Shown here in pieces: positions 1 through 8,147 of a stretch of 64,000 nt of DNA (positions are counted from its first letter, which is position 1; every line of letters begins with the position of its first letter). The notes beneath the pieces are model-generated. The model made no database searches. It saw only the letters and a program-made list of their open reading frames with translations, and was not told the DNA's origin. The stretch spans positions 434,001 through 498,000 of the forward strand of contig NZ_VICC01000006.1 in NCBI RefSeq assembly GCF_006546825.1, written 5' to 3'. The position numbers and the translations under genes are program-made. The DNA is from Actinomyces oris. Lineage in GTDB: Bacteria; Actinomycetota; Actinomycetes; Actinomycetales; Actinomycetaceae.

Positions 1-293
1 CTGATGTCCACGACGTCAACTACGCTGGAGTAGCACAGTCGATCGGTTTCCATGCCGAACGCGTTGACGATCCACGAGACTTGCGCAGAGCTTTTCAGAA
101 GGCCTTCGACTTCAATGGCCCAGCACTGGTCGAGGTCATCACCGACCCCAACGCTCTGTCGCTTCCTCCAGAGATCACGGGTGAGCAACTGATCGGCTTC
201 GCCACAGCAATGAGCAAGATCGTCCTTAATCGAGGTGCGGGTGAGGCCGTGAGCATGGCGACATCGAACATGCGTAACATTCCCCGCTTCTAG
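1..293 (+). CDS. poxB: Pyruvate dehydrogenase (quinone)/pyruvate oxidase, C-terminal fragment
   Basis: Only the last 97 codons are present; the reading frame enters the window at base 3 and stops at the TAG at 291-293. The residues match the C-terminal part of the ThDP-binding domain of PoxB-type enzymes, including a segment reading GPALVEVITDPNALSLPPEI followed by the short amphipathic tail typical of this family. Known family members decarboxylate pyruvate to acetate and CO2, using FAD and ThDP and passing electrons to quinone at the membrane. The gene converges on the TetR gene just downstream. Family assignment is good; the exact acceptor (quinone or oxygen) cannot be judged from this fragment. 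Confidence 0.8.
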   Translation, partial: DVHDVNYAGVAQSIGFHAERVDDPRDLRRAFQKAFDFNGPALVEVITDPNALSLPPEITGEQLIGFATAMSKIVLNRGAGEAVSMATSNMRNIPRF

Positions 294-301
294 GGGAGCT
301 G

Positions 302-850
302 TCACTGCCGTCCGTCATCGCTGGCCTCACCGCGAGCCAGAGACACGATGAGCTCGGCGATGGCGGGCTCATCAGGATTGCGGCTACGGCTGTCGACAGC
401 GCGGTTCGCCCACCATCCGTCCACGGCCAGCAGCGCCACGCGCTGCATCGCGCTGAGTTCGTCCACCTCGCCGATCCACTCGTCACGCAGCATGTCCCAG
501 GCGTTCTTGATCGTCTCGGCCTGCGGCGTGGACGAGAGTATGAAGCTGACCTCTCCGGGGAGGATCTCGCCATCGAGGACAGAGCGCGCCAGGGCCTCGA
601 TGCGCTCGGTGCGGTTCGCCTCCTCCAGGGGCTTGCCCAGTGCTTCCAGCGCCTCGGCCCGCCACCGTTCCTGGAAGGCCACAGCGATCCCCTCCAAGAG
701 CTCGGTCTTGGTGCGGAAGTGGTAGATGACACCGCCTCGAGTCAGTCCGACGTGCTCGGCCAGGGCGTCGAAGGTGAGCGCATCGAAGCCGTCTCGGTGG
801 GCGAGCTCGAGCGCCCCGGTGATGATGCGGTCCCGTTTCGAGGTTCTCAT
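302..850 (-). CDS. TetR/AcrR family transcriptional regulator
   Basis: This 182-residue protein has an N-terminal helix-turn-helix of the TetR type (residues about 8-55, with the typical GVIYHFRTKTELLEGI recognition and linker segment) and a variable ligand-binding C-terminal half. Its ATG overlaps the stop codon of the upstream MFS transporter gene by four bases (ATGA at 847-850), so the two are co-transcribed. Such pairs normally consist of a drug-efflux pump and its own repressor, and the imperfect inverted repeat in front of the MFS gene is a plausible operator. The ligand is unknown. Confidence 0.9.
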   Translation of the reverse strand: MRTSKRDRIITGALELAHRDGFDALTFDALAEHVGLTRGGVIYHFRTKTELLEGIAVAFQERWRAEALEALGKPLEEANRTERIEALARSVLDGEILPGEVSFILSSTPQAETIKNAWDMLRDEWIGEVDELSAMQRVALLAVDGWWANRAVDSRSRNPDEPAIAELIVSLARGEASDDGRQ

Positions 851-2361
851 GCGGACTCCTCACTCGTCTCGCTCGTGGCCGGAACATGGCGGGCGGCCAT
901 AACGCCCGCACCCAGGAGGATGACGGCGGCGATAACGGCCGTGGCCTGCATGGCGCAGGTAAACGCCTCCCGGGCCTGGACCATCAGCTCGGCCTGCCCG
1001 GGGTTGCTCAGGTCGATGGCACCCGCCAGGGTGGCCAGGGACTGCTCGGCAGCCTCGGCCACCCGCTGCGGAAGACTGGAGGGGGCGGGTCCGAGCAGCA
1101 GCCGGTAGCCGACGTCCTGAATCGTGCCGAGCACCGCGATCCCCAGGGCGACACCCAGCTCGAGACCGGTCTCGGAGATGGCCGAGGCCGCTCCTGCCCG
1201 GTCCGCCGGCACCGCTCCCAGGACCGCTCCGGTGGAGACCGTGAAGGCCAGGCCGATACCTGCGCCGATGACGAGCAGACCGACGCCGATGACCACGATC
1301 CCACCGTAGGACTCCCCCAGCGCGACCACGACCAGCCCCACCGCGGCCACCAGCAGGCCGCTTCCGAGCGCCCGACCGTTGCCGAGCCGGCGCACCACCG
1401 CGGCGACGACCGCGACCACAACGATGGAGGCCAACGACGCGGGCAGCTCAGTCAAGCCGGCTCGGAGTGTGGAGTAGCCCCGGACGAGCTGGAGGTACTG
1501 GGAGAAGAAGTACAGCAGGCCGGCCAACGCGAAGATCGCCAGGACGGTGGCCGCGATGGCCCAGGTGAATGCGGGGCGCCGGAAGAGCTCGACGTCGATC
1601 AGCGGCGTGGCCAGCGTGCGCTGACGCCTGATGAACAGCCAGCCGGCGGCCAAACCGCCCACCAGTGCCGCGATCGCAACGACGGTGAGGCCGTCGTGCG
1701 CGAAGGACTTGACGGCGTAGGTGATCGGCACGATGGCCAGGACCGACAGGACCGCGGAGGCCAGGTCCACCGGGGCTCCCTGATCGTTCTTGGACTCCGG
1801 CAGGAGCCACAGGCCCGTGACGATGACGGCCGCCATGACCGGGACATTGATGAGGAAGACGCTGCCCCACCAGAAGCGCTCGAGCAGGACTCCGCCCACC
1901 AGGGGCCCCAGGGCGGTGCCACCCGAGCTGCCGGCGGACCAGATCGCACTGGCGGTGGTGCGGTGGCGGGCGTCGGGGAAGATGTTGCGGATGAGGGAGA
2001 GGGTGGAGGGCATGATCGTGGCACCGCCGACGCCCAACAGGGCTCGGGCGGCGATAAGGGCTCCCGCGCTGGGAGCGAAGGCCGCCATGATGCTGGTCGT
2101 TCCGAAGCCGAACGTCCCGATGAGCAGGAGGCGTCGCCGACCGATGCGGTCGGCGACATTGCCCATGGTCACCAGCAGACCCGCCAGGGTGAAGGAGTAG
2201 ATGTCACCGATCCACAGCAGTTGGCTGGCCGTTGGACTCAGGTCCGCACTCAGCGAGGGGATGGCCAGAGCCAGCACCGTGGAGTCGATGGCCAGCAGGG
2301 TCACGGCCAGGGTCAGGACGGCCAGGGCCGCCCAGGCGCGAAGTCCAGGAGTACGAGACAC
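847..2361 (-). CDS. MFS drug-efflux transporter, DHA2 (EmrB/QacA) type
   Basis: A 504-residue polytopic membrane protein with about 14 hydrophobic segments, the length and pattern of the DHA2 drug:proton antiporters. Motif A is visible as GNVADRIGRRRLLLIG, and a motif-C-like stretch reads GPLVGGVLLERFWWGSVFLINVP. The frame stays open upstream to about 2631, but that extension runs over another gene and is not protein-like; the GTG at 2361 (VSRTPGLRAWAAL) sits just before the first membrane helix and follows a good -10 box, so it is preferred. It is followed directly by its TetR gene. Substrate is unknown; multidrug or biocide export is the family-level inference. Confidence 0.9.
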   Translation of the reverse strand: MSRTPGLRAWAALAVLTLAVTLLAIDSTVLALAIPSLSADLSPTASQLLWIGDIYSFTLAGLLVTMGNVADRIGRRRLLLIGTFGFGTTSIMAAFAPSAGALIAARALLGVGGATIMPSTLSLIRNIFPDARHRTTASAIWSAGSSGGTALGPLVGGVLLERFWWGSVFLINVPVMAAVIVTGLWLLPESKNDQGAPVDLASAVLSVLAIVPITYAVKSFAHDGLTVVAIAALVGGLAAGWLFIRRQRTLATPLIDVELFRRPAFTWAIAATVLAIFALAGLLYFFSQYLQLVRGYSTLRAGLTELPASLASIVVVAVVAAVVRRLGNGRALGSGLLVAAVGLVVVALGESYGGIVVIGVGLLVIGAGIGLAFTVSTGAVLGAVPADRAGAASAISETGLELGVALGIAVLGTIQDVGYRLLLGPAPSSLPQRVAEAAEQSLATLAGAIDLSNPGQAELMVQAREAFTCAMQATAVIAAVILLGAGVMAARHVPATSETSEESA

Positions 2362-2368
2362 GGCCAGA

Positions 2369-2392
2369 ACTGTACTACACGCACAGTATAGT
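2369..2392 (-). promoter_or_regulatory. Candidate TetR operator and -10 box in front of the MFS gene
   Basis: An imperfect inverted repeat, ACTGTACT (2369-2376) and AGTATAGT (2385-2392), has 7 of 8 positions matching and an 8-base spacer. On the minus strand the distal arm contains TATACT, a good -10 hexamer, about 24 bases ahead of the GTG start. A repressor bound here would block the promoter. Assignment to the downstream TetR protein is inference. Confidence 0.5.
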
Positions 2393-2416
2393 TGTGGTCG
2401 CGTCGCAGGGCTCCTC

Positions 2417-3556
2417 TCAGCGCAGGCGGCGACGGCGCAGCACAGCCTCCACATTCGGAGGGAAGTAGTCCGGCCCCTTGAGGACCTTGCCGTCCTTGCG
2501 GTAGACCGGCTTGCCGTCGGCACCCAGCTTGGACATGTTGGAGCGCTGTACCTCGGCGAGCACGGATGCCAGGTCGATCCCAGTCTCCAGGGCCATGCCG
2601 TAGATGACGTAGATGAGGTCCGCCAGGGCATCGGCGGTCTCGACGGTGTCGCGAGTACCGTCGTCAGCGGCCACGGCGCGACGGTAGCTCGACTCGATCT
2701 CGGCGCGTGCGGCCTGCCCGTAGACGGCGCCGACGAGCTCGGCGAACTCCTCGGCGATGAGACTCATGCGCATGTCGAGACTCTCACGCTCGAGGCTGGC
2801 GCCGTCGGTCTGGACGGGAAGTCCGTAGACGTGGTGGAAGCGGCGCACCAGAGCCTCGGGGTCGTCACCCTCCCTCTCTCCGACGCCGTCGTGAGCCACC
2901 AGAGGAAGCACGCCGTCTGCCTCAACAGGGCCGTCCCAGGGAGCTCGCGGCTCGCGCGGGTCGCCGGGCAGCAGGGTAGCGATCCAGCCGTCATGGAGCC
3001 GACCATCGTTGGGCAGGAAGCGGCGCACTTGCCCTTCCCGCTGGAAGCCGAGGGACCAGGCGACCTTCCAGGAGGCCCAGTTGGGCACCGGGCCGTGGCT
3101 CGTCTCATGGATCTCGCAGCGCCACCGCAGAGCGGACAGGCCCAAGGGGCCCTTCGGGTCGAAGGCCATATCGATGAGGGCGGCGACGGCGCGAGTCATG
3201 GTTCCGCGCCCACGCGCTGCAGCAGCGAGCCAGTAGCCGACCTCGCCGGTCCGAGCGTTCTCAGGGCCGCTCAGGGTGATGCCGAGCATGCCCACTAGGT
3301 CCGGAGGGGCACCGGCATCAGCCTCGCGGATCGCCCAGGTGAGCTCGCGTCCCTCGCTCCAGCCCTTGGCCACGACCTGCTCGACGAAGAACTGCGCGTC
3401 ACTGCGCTGATAGTTGCGGGGGACGAAGGTCCACTCCTGAATGTCCGCGTCCTGGCAGATCTCGGTGATGCGGTTGAGGTCGTCGCCGGTGGGGACCGAC
3501 AGGACCAGTGCGGGCAGGTCGCCGTCAGCAGCAACGGTCATCTCAAAGGAGTCCAT
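2417..3556 (-). CDS. GNAT acetyltransferase fused to a MazG-like NTP pyrophosphohydrolase
   Basis: Two domains lie in one 379-residue frame. Residues about 15-200 form a GNAT N-acetyltransferase resembling RimJ/RimL, with the acetyl-CoA region around GYWLAAAARGRGTMTRAV (107-124). Residues about 232-370 form an all-alpha NTP pyrophosphohydrolase: EEFAE (269-273) and ETADALADLIY (306-316) supply the metal-binding acidic residues, and the tail NMSKLGADGKPVYRKDGKV is typical of MazG/PRA-PH relatives similar to DR2231. The latter family hydrolyses nucleoside triphosphates, in some cases dUTP. The gene ends 55 bases before the MFS gene on the same strand. Neither substrate is known; the fusion itself is clear because the frame is unbroken. 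Confidence 0.85.
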   Translation of the reverse strand: MDSFEMTVAADGDLPALVLSVPTGDDLNRITEICQDADIQEWTFVPRNYQRSDAQFFVEQVVAKGWSEGRELTWAIREADAGAPPDLVGMLGITLSGPENARTGEVGYWLAAAARGRGTMTRAVAALIDMAFDPKGPLGLSALRWRCEIHETSHGPVPNWASWKVAWSLGFQREGQVRRFLPNDGRLHDGWIATLLPGDPREPRAPWDGPVEADGVLPLVAHDGVGEREGDDPEALVRRFHHVYGLPVQTDGASLERESLDMRMSLIAEEFAELVGAVYGQAARAEIESSYRRAVAADDGTRDTVETADALADLIYVIYGMALETGIDLASVLAEVQRSNMSKLGADGKPVYRKDGKVLKGPDYFPPNVEAVLRRRRLR

Positions 3557-3675
3557 GGAGGCCGATGCTAACGCCTCCGCCTCGCCTCACTCGTGAGGAG
3601 CCGCTCGAATTCCTCTCCCGGGTCATTTCATGGGCCTATGCTCGAGGGTGATGTCCCCCAACGAGAAGAGCCTGA

Positions 3676-5025
3676 GTGACTACCGCCCCCACGCCTGAGA
3701 GCCACCGCCATGGTCCCGCCATCCCCCGCTGGATGCTGCCCTCGGTGCGGGTACGCAGACGCGGTGATGTCATCACGGTCGAGCAGCGGGTCCCCGCCCG
3801 CGTGGAGAGCATGCACACGAGAAGCACCTTCGACTCAGCTCATCGCGGCTACGTGGAGCACCATGACATTCCGAGCTTCGAGTCTGGTCTAAGGTCTCCG
3901 ACCGGCCTTGCGCTCGTCAAGGAACGTTTGTCCATTCCGGCTAGCGCGGCAAGTGAGCAGCAGGTGCGGCAAACCGTAGACCACACTATCGCCGCCTACG
4001 ACCCGGGCACGGCGGCGCTGTCCGTTCAGCTCAGTGGGGGCATGCTGCTGCGACTGCTGCAGACCGCCGCCTCACTGGGACTGGCGGGAATCGGCCTGTA
4101 CCTCGCCATCTCCTTCCACCGAAGCCCCTCCATCGCACCCCCGAGCGACCCTTTCGCCGGTATCCAGAAGGTCTTCACAGTTCTTCCCAGCATCTTCGCC
4201 CTCGTGGCACTCGCCGTCGCGGTCACCTGCGCTCGCGGCGCATGGGCCCTGCGCACTCCGAGGTTCGTGGCCGAGGAGCAGTGGGGGCTGTTGCGTCAGA
4301 CTCTGACCCAGCTGGCAGGGCAGGAGCCCGGCTCCTCGCGTCCCCTGGACATTGAGGCGGGCCTGCGCCGAGATCTCATCACTCACCCGAACGGAGGGTC
4401 CCTCGCGCGTGGCGTCACTCGTGACGGGCGCATGGGTCCCCCGTGGCCGGATGCCTACGACGTCGACAAGCGCGTCAGGCAGGGGCGGCGCGCCCTGGTC
4501 GGCATGACCGTCTTCGCCTCAGTCTTCCTGCTCGTGGGGATCGTGATCTTCCTGCTGTTCATAGCCGCCGGACAGCTCACGCTCATTCCCCTGCTCCTCG
4601 GCGTCAGCGTTTTCGGCGCGCTCCTCTCCCACGCCTCCAAGCAGTGCGACCGGCTCCTCGTCTCGTATCCCCGCATGATGCCCGGAGGAGAAGAGCCGCG
4701 GGAACTCAGCTGGGAGGATGTCGACGCCCCCTCCTTGCCCGCGTGGTGCGATGCGCGCCGGCGCGAGCGCCACTGGAACCTTGCTGCGATCGTGTTCCTG
4801 GTTGAGTTCGTTGTGGCTGTTCTCGCCATCTTCGCCTCCGTGATGCTGAATCAGACTGCGTTCTCGGCCGGCTCCTCCTCGCAGGATGCTCACACTCACG
4901 CACTGATATGGAACTCGGTCCTTGCACTCGTCGCTATCGCTGCGGCACTCGCCACCGTCGCGATCGGCAGACTCTGGACTCGGAAGAAGGACAGCGAGCT
5001 GCGCCATCAGGCAGGACTGGTCTGA
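3676..5025 (+). CDS. Membrane protein of unknown family, six predicted helices
   Basis: I do not recognise this 449-residue protein. It has a soluble N-terminal part of about 120 residues without a signal peptide, then hydrophobic segments near residues 122-145, 168-190, 275-297, 300-318, 368-390 and 408-430, arranged as three close pairs separated by polar loops. The C-terminus is basic. The start is a GTG (VTTAPTPESHRHG). It is divergent from the GNAT-MazG gene and converges on the next MFS gene with nine bases between stop codons. Coding-like third-position GC and an unbroken frame support it as real; no function is proposed. Confidence 0.75.
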   Translation: MTTAPTPESHRHGPAIPRWMLPSVRVRRRGDVITVEQRVPARVESMHTRSTFDSAHRGYVEHHDIPSFESGLRSPTGLALVKERLSIPASAASEQQVRQTVDHTIAAYDPGTAALSVQLSGGMLLRLLQTAASLGLAGIGLYLAISFHRSPSIAPPSDPFAGIQKVFTVLPSIFALVALAVAVTCARGAWALRTPRFVAEEQWGLLRQTLTQLAGQEPGSSRPLDIEAGLRRDLITHPNGGSLARGVTRDGRMGPPWPDAYDVDKRVRQGRRALVGMTVFASVFLLVGIVIFLLFIAAGQLTLIPLLLGVSVFGALLSHASKQCDRLLVSYPRMMPGGEEPRELSWEDVDAPSLPAWCDARRRERHWNLAAIVFLVEFVVAVLAIFASVMLNQTAFSAGSSSQDAHTHALIWNSVLALVAIAAALATVAIGRLWTRKKDSELRHQAGLV

Positions 5026-5034
5026 GCCCTCGCG

Positions 5035-6297
5035 TCAGCCCGGCCGCTGAGTCTGCGCAGGCCTGCGGCGCAGGACCGGCCAGCAGGAGACCATGATGAG
5101 GCCACCCAGTAGGCCGTAGGCCAGAACCACCCACAGTCCGTGATCGTCAGCGAGCCGGCCGACAACCGGTGGCGCCAGGAGACCCGCCAGACGGGCCAGC
5201 CAGGACACGATGGTCAGTCCCAGCCCGGGAAGAAGCCCTTCAACGTCGTCGGCGGCGGAATAGGTCACGGGGACGGCGACGGCGCACCCCGCCCCGGAGA
5301 TCGCCATCCCCAGCAGTGTCCCGGGTACGGAGGAGACCAGGAGGGCGATACTCATTCCGAGGGTGACCAGTGCTCCACCCCAGGCGATCACGGCCCGCTG
5401 ACCGACAGCGTCGATGATGCGGTCGCCCACCAGACGCCCCACGATCATCGTTCCTTGAAGGGCCACCAGCCCCAGCCCGACGTGACCGGCACCGGCGCCC
5501 TGTTCGGACAGGAACAGGGAGGACCAGTTCATGGCGACGTCCTCGGGGAACATCGAGGCCGCGCATAGCAGTCCGACGACGAAGAGCACGAGGATCGTGA
5601 CCGGTCGGACTCGACGAGGCGATGTCGCCGGCCTCATCTCGGGGGCGTCGTCGAGCTTCTTGTTCTGATCGGGGGTGCGATCATCACGATCATGGCCGGG
5701 GAGGAACCAGCCTGCGAGCAGGGGGCCTACCGAGAGGACGAGCAACACCACCGCCGTCAGCACCATGTGGGTTCCCAGCCCCACTCCGGCTCCAGCCATG
5801 GCCTGACCCATGGCTGCCCCCAGGACCGCCCCCAGCGACCACGAGGCGTGGAAGCTCGTCACGATGGAGGCGCCCCAACGGCGCTGGACCCGCAGTCCGT
5901 GAGCGTTCTGCGCGACATCGACAATGGAGTCCGTCCCGCCCACAACCAGCAGGCAGACCGCCAGGACGAGCCATGAACGGGCCAGCCCCGCTCCGAGGAG
6001 CGCCAGGGCAACCACGAGCATGCCCATGCTGGCGACCTTGGCCGAGGTCAGGCGGGAGATGAGCCATGACGCGGCCAGCCCCGCCACCAGAGCACCGAAG
6101 CTGGCTGCTGCCACAGCCTGCCCGAAGTCGCTTTTGCTCAGCCCCAGTCCCGCCACGATCTCTGGGAAACGCGGAACCAGGTTGGCGAATCCCAGGCCAT
6201 TGGCCAGGAACACCAGACAGACCCCGGCGCGTGCACGTATGAGCACGGGACTGTGCCGTGTCCTTGGAGGGGTGCTCAGTGAAGTGGCGGAGTGCAT
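5035..6297 (-). CDS. MFS transporter, YbjJ/FucP-like
   Basis: A 420-residue major facilitator protein with twelve hydrophobic segments in two halves separated by a charged loop (about 205-240, GHDRDDRTPDQNKKLDDAPE). The first helix region reads LVFLANGLGFANLVPRFPEI, a pattern seen in the YbjJ-like group of putative sugar or metabolite carriers; a second-half segment GRLVGDRIIDAVGQR is a weak motif-A repeat. It is a single gene with divergent DUF805 genes upstream. No substrate can be read from the sequence, and either uptake or efflux is possible. Confidence 0.85.
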   Translation of the reverse strand: MHSATSLSTPPRTRHSPVLIRARAGVCLVFLANGLGFANLVPRFPEIVAGLGLSKSDFGQAVAAASFGALVAGLAASWLISRLTSAKVASMGMLVVALALLGAGLARSWLVLAVCLLVVGGTDSIVDVAQNAHGLRVQRRWGASIVTSFHASWSLGAVLGAAMGQAMAGAGVGLGTHMVLTAVVLLVLSVGPLLAGWFLPGHDRDDRTPDQNKKLDDAPEMRPATSPRRVRPVTILVLFVVGLLCAASMFPEDVAMNWSSLFLSEQGAGAGHVGLGLVALQGTMIVGRLVGDRIIDAVGQRAVIAWGGALVTLGMSIALLVSSVPGTLLGMAISGAGCAVAVPVTYSAADDVEGLLPGLGLTIVSWLARLAGLLAPPVVGRLADDHGLWVVLAYGLLGGLIMVSCWPVLRRRPAQTQRPG

Positions 6298-6507
6298 GGG
6301 GACTCAGTCTACCGAGGCGGGTGTTCCGTGGCCCGGTATAGGGAGTACTCCCCACCGCAGCGAGAGGGAATCGAGGTGACGAGCCCTCCCCTCTGCCCTT
6401 AGGCTGTGACTCGTACGCCGATCTGACACCAGAAAGCGCATCAGTCCGGGTGCTCTCAACCATGACGGCACCCGTTTACTCCCTGCCCCGTCTTACATGG
6501 AGGATTC

Positions 6508-7077
6508 ATGTCCTACGGAACCGGCCCCGCACCCTATGGCGACCAGGCGCCATACGGCGGTCCCGCACCCTATCCCGGTGGTCCCGCTCCCTACGGCGCC
6601 CCCAGCCAGTTCGGACAGTTCGGCCCGCCACCTCTGACACCTGACATCGCCCCGCAGCCTGGCGCAAGCTTCGGTGAGGCCGTCAAGCGCTTCTTCCAGC
6701 GCTACGCCCAGTTCAACGGATATGCGTCCCGCTCCGAGTACTGGTGGGTTGCACTCTTCAACGCTCTCGTCGGACTTGGCATCTACGTCCTGCTGTTCAT
6801 GGTCGTTGGTCTTGGTGGAGCGTTGGGCGGTTCCTCAGACGATGTCGGGACCAGTATCGGTATCGGGGCGATCATCGTCATGCTTCTCGCCTTCGCCTAT
6901 GCGATAGCTACATTTATCCCGGGCCTGGCCCTCACGGTGCGGCGCCTGCACGATGTGGGAAAGCCTGGAACATGGTGGTTCATTCAGCTCATTCCGTTCG
7001 GCGTCGGCACCGTCTGGTTCCTGATCCTGATGGCATCAGAGTCCCGCCCCGACCTCTACCGTCCCGAGTGGAGCTAA
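6508..7077 (+). CDS. DUF805 family membrane protein, copy 1
   Basis: A 189-residue protein with a Tyr/Pro/Gly-rich cytoplasmic N-terminus (YGDQAPYGGPAPYPGGPAPY repeats, residues 2-45) followed by a DUF805 domain: a FFQRYAQFNGYASRSEYWW entry motif (residues about 62-80), a helix pair, and the conserved RRLHDVGKPG motif before the last helix. DUF805 proteins such as YhaH are small inner-membrane proteins of unknown function. The ATG at 6508 has GGAGG eight bases upstream. It is the first of two tandem paralogs; this copy has the longer PYGG-rich tail. Confidence 0.88.
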   Translation: MSYGTGPAPYGDQAPYGGPAPYPGGPAPYGAPSQFGQFGPPPLTPDIAPQPGASFGEAVKRFFQRYAQFNGYASRSEYWWVALFNALVGLGIYVLLFMVVGLGGALGGSSDDVGTSIGIGAIIVMLLAFAYAIATFIPGLALTVRRLHDVGKPGTWWFIQLIPFGVGTVWFLILMASESRPDLYRPEWS

Positions 7078-7101
7078 GTAAAGCCTCCTGAAGGACAATA
7101 G

Positions 7102-7135
7102 ATGGTCCCCGGAACCTCCTGGTTCCGGGGACCAT
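7102..7135 (+). terminator. Rho-independent-like hairpin after DUF805 copy 1
   Basis: Perfect 15-base arms (ATGGTCCCCGGAACC at 7102-7116 and its complement at 7121-7135) with a TCCT loop, 25 bases after the stop. There is no strong T-run, as is common in high-GC actinobacteria. Confidence 0.8.
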
Positions 7136-7380
7136 TGCATTGGCGGTGCTCGGGGAGAAAGTGAACCCCCGCCTGACTCATGGCAGCTTGGTGGGATCGA
7201 GTATTTTAGGCTGATATTCTTCCGGTATTCCGTGTCCCTGTATCCCGGCATAGGAAGGGCCCCCCTCCACCCTTAGGATGTGACTCGTGCGCCGACCTGA
7301 CACCAGAAAGCCCATCAGCACGGGTATTCTGAGCCATGACGGTACCCACCACTCCTCTCCCCGCCTTACATGGAGGATTC

Positions 7381-7878
7381 ATGTCCTACGGAACCGATCC
7401 CGCACCCAACGGCGACCAGGCGCCATATGGTGATCCCAACCAGTTCGGGCCCATGTCATTGGCTCCCGACGTCGCCCCCCTTCCTCGTGCGCGCTTGGGA
7501 GAGGCCGTCAAGCGCTTCTTCCAGCGCTACGCCCAGTTCAGCGGATACGCCTCCCAGTCGGAGTTCTGGTGGTCATTTCTACTGCTCCAGATAGCCATCC
7601 CCTCTGGTCTCTACACGCTGATAACCATCATCAGTATTCCGTCAGCACTGACGCCCGTTCCTGATACACCTGCAGCAGTGTACGTGATCTTAGGTCTATT
7701 GTTTTTCTACGAGATCGTACTCATTACCCCGGCGCTCGCAGTGACGGCCCGCCGTCTCCATGACACCGGAAAGTCAGAGCTGTTCCTGCTTTTCTACTTC
7801 ATTGGACTGGGGATCGTTCCGCTCATCATGTGCTGCATGCGTTCCCGACCTGACCTCTACCGTCCCGAGTGGGGCTGA
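7381..7878 (+). CDS. DUF805 family membrane protein, copy 2
   Basis: A 165-residue paralog of the preceding gene. The N-terminal Tyr/Pro/Gly tail is shorter (MSYGTDPAPNGDQAPYGDP), the FFQRYAQFSGYASQSEFWW and ARRLHDTGKSE motifs are kept, and the membrane segments are strongly diverged. An upstream in-frame codon at 7336 exists, but the ATG at 7381 has the same TGGAGGATTC leader as copy 1 and is preferred. Function is unknown. The 300 bases between the two genes contain the first terminator and the duplicated leader. Confidence 0.88.
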   Translation: MSYGTDPAPNGDQAPYGDPNQFGPMSLAPDVAPLPRARLGEAVKRFFQRYAQFSGYASQSEFWWSFLLLQIAIPSGLYTLITIISIPSALTPVPDTPAAVYVILGLLFFYEIVLITPALAVTARRLHDTGKSELFLLFYFIGLGIVPLIMCCMRSRPDLYRPEWG

Positions 7879-7902
7879 GCGAAGCCCCCTGAAGGACAAC
7901 GC

Positions 7903-7936
7903 ATGATCCCCGGAACCTTCCGGTTCCGGGGATCAT
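7903..7936 (+). terminator. Rho-independent-like hairpin after DUF805 copy 2
   Basis: Perfect 15-base arms (ATGATCCCCGGAACC at 7903-7917 and its complement at 7922-7936) with a four-base loop. It is homologous to the hairpin after copy 1 and also lies just beyond the 3' end of the converging tRNA gene. Confidence 0.8.
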
Positions 7937-7943
7937 CTGTTGG

Positions 7944-8034
7944 TGGTGTCCGAGGGGGGACTTGAACCCCCACGCCCGTTTAATAAGGCACTAGCACCTC
8001 AAGCTAGCGCGTCTACCTATTCCGCCACTCGGAC
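7944..8034 (-). tRNA. tRNA-Leu (anticodon GAG), CCA encoded
   Basis: On the minus strand the acceptor stem GTCCGAG (8034-8028) pairs with CTCGGAC near the 3' end (7954-7948). The anticodon arm is CTAGC-TTGAGGT-GCTAG, giving anticodon GAG for CUC/CUU leucine codons. A long variable arm and a GGTTCAAGTCC T-arm fit a class II tRNA. The 3' CCA is encoded (bases 7946-7944). Confidence 0.95.
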
Positions 8035-8147
8035 TTGTGTTGTCTCATCCGCCTTTCAGCGGCCTGGCCAGGTCCTCGTCCTGGCGACGCAGAGAAACTT
8101 AGCATGGCGGCCACCGAGGCCACCAAGCCACGTTCAAGTGCTTCCCA

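Larger units (their letters stand above)
6324..7135 (+). repeat. Tandem duplication, unit 1 (leader, DUF805 gene, terminator)
   Basis: This segment is paralogous along its whole length to 7228-7936. Shared blocks include the upstream stretch with CTGACACCAGAAAGC, the leader TTACATGGAGGATTCATG, the coding start, the coding end CTCTACCGTCCCGAGTGG and a hairpin with the same GGAACC/GGTTCC core. Divergence inside the genes shows the duplication is not recent. Confidence 0.75.
7228..7936 (+). repeat. Tandem duplication, unit 2 (leader, DUF805 gene, terminator)
   Basis: This is the second copy of the 6324-7135 unit. It preserves the leader blocks and the terminator core. The stretch 7136-7227 between the units is not part of either and looks AT-richer, with nothing recognisable in it. 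Confidence 0.75.
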
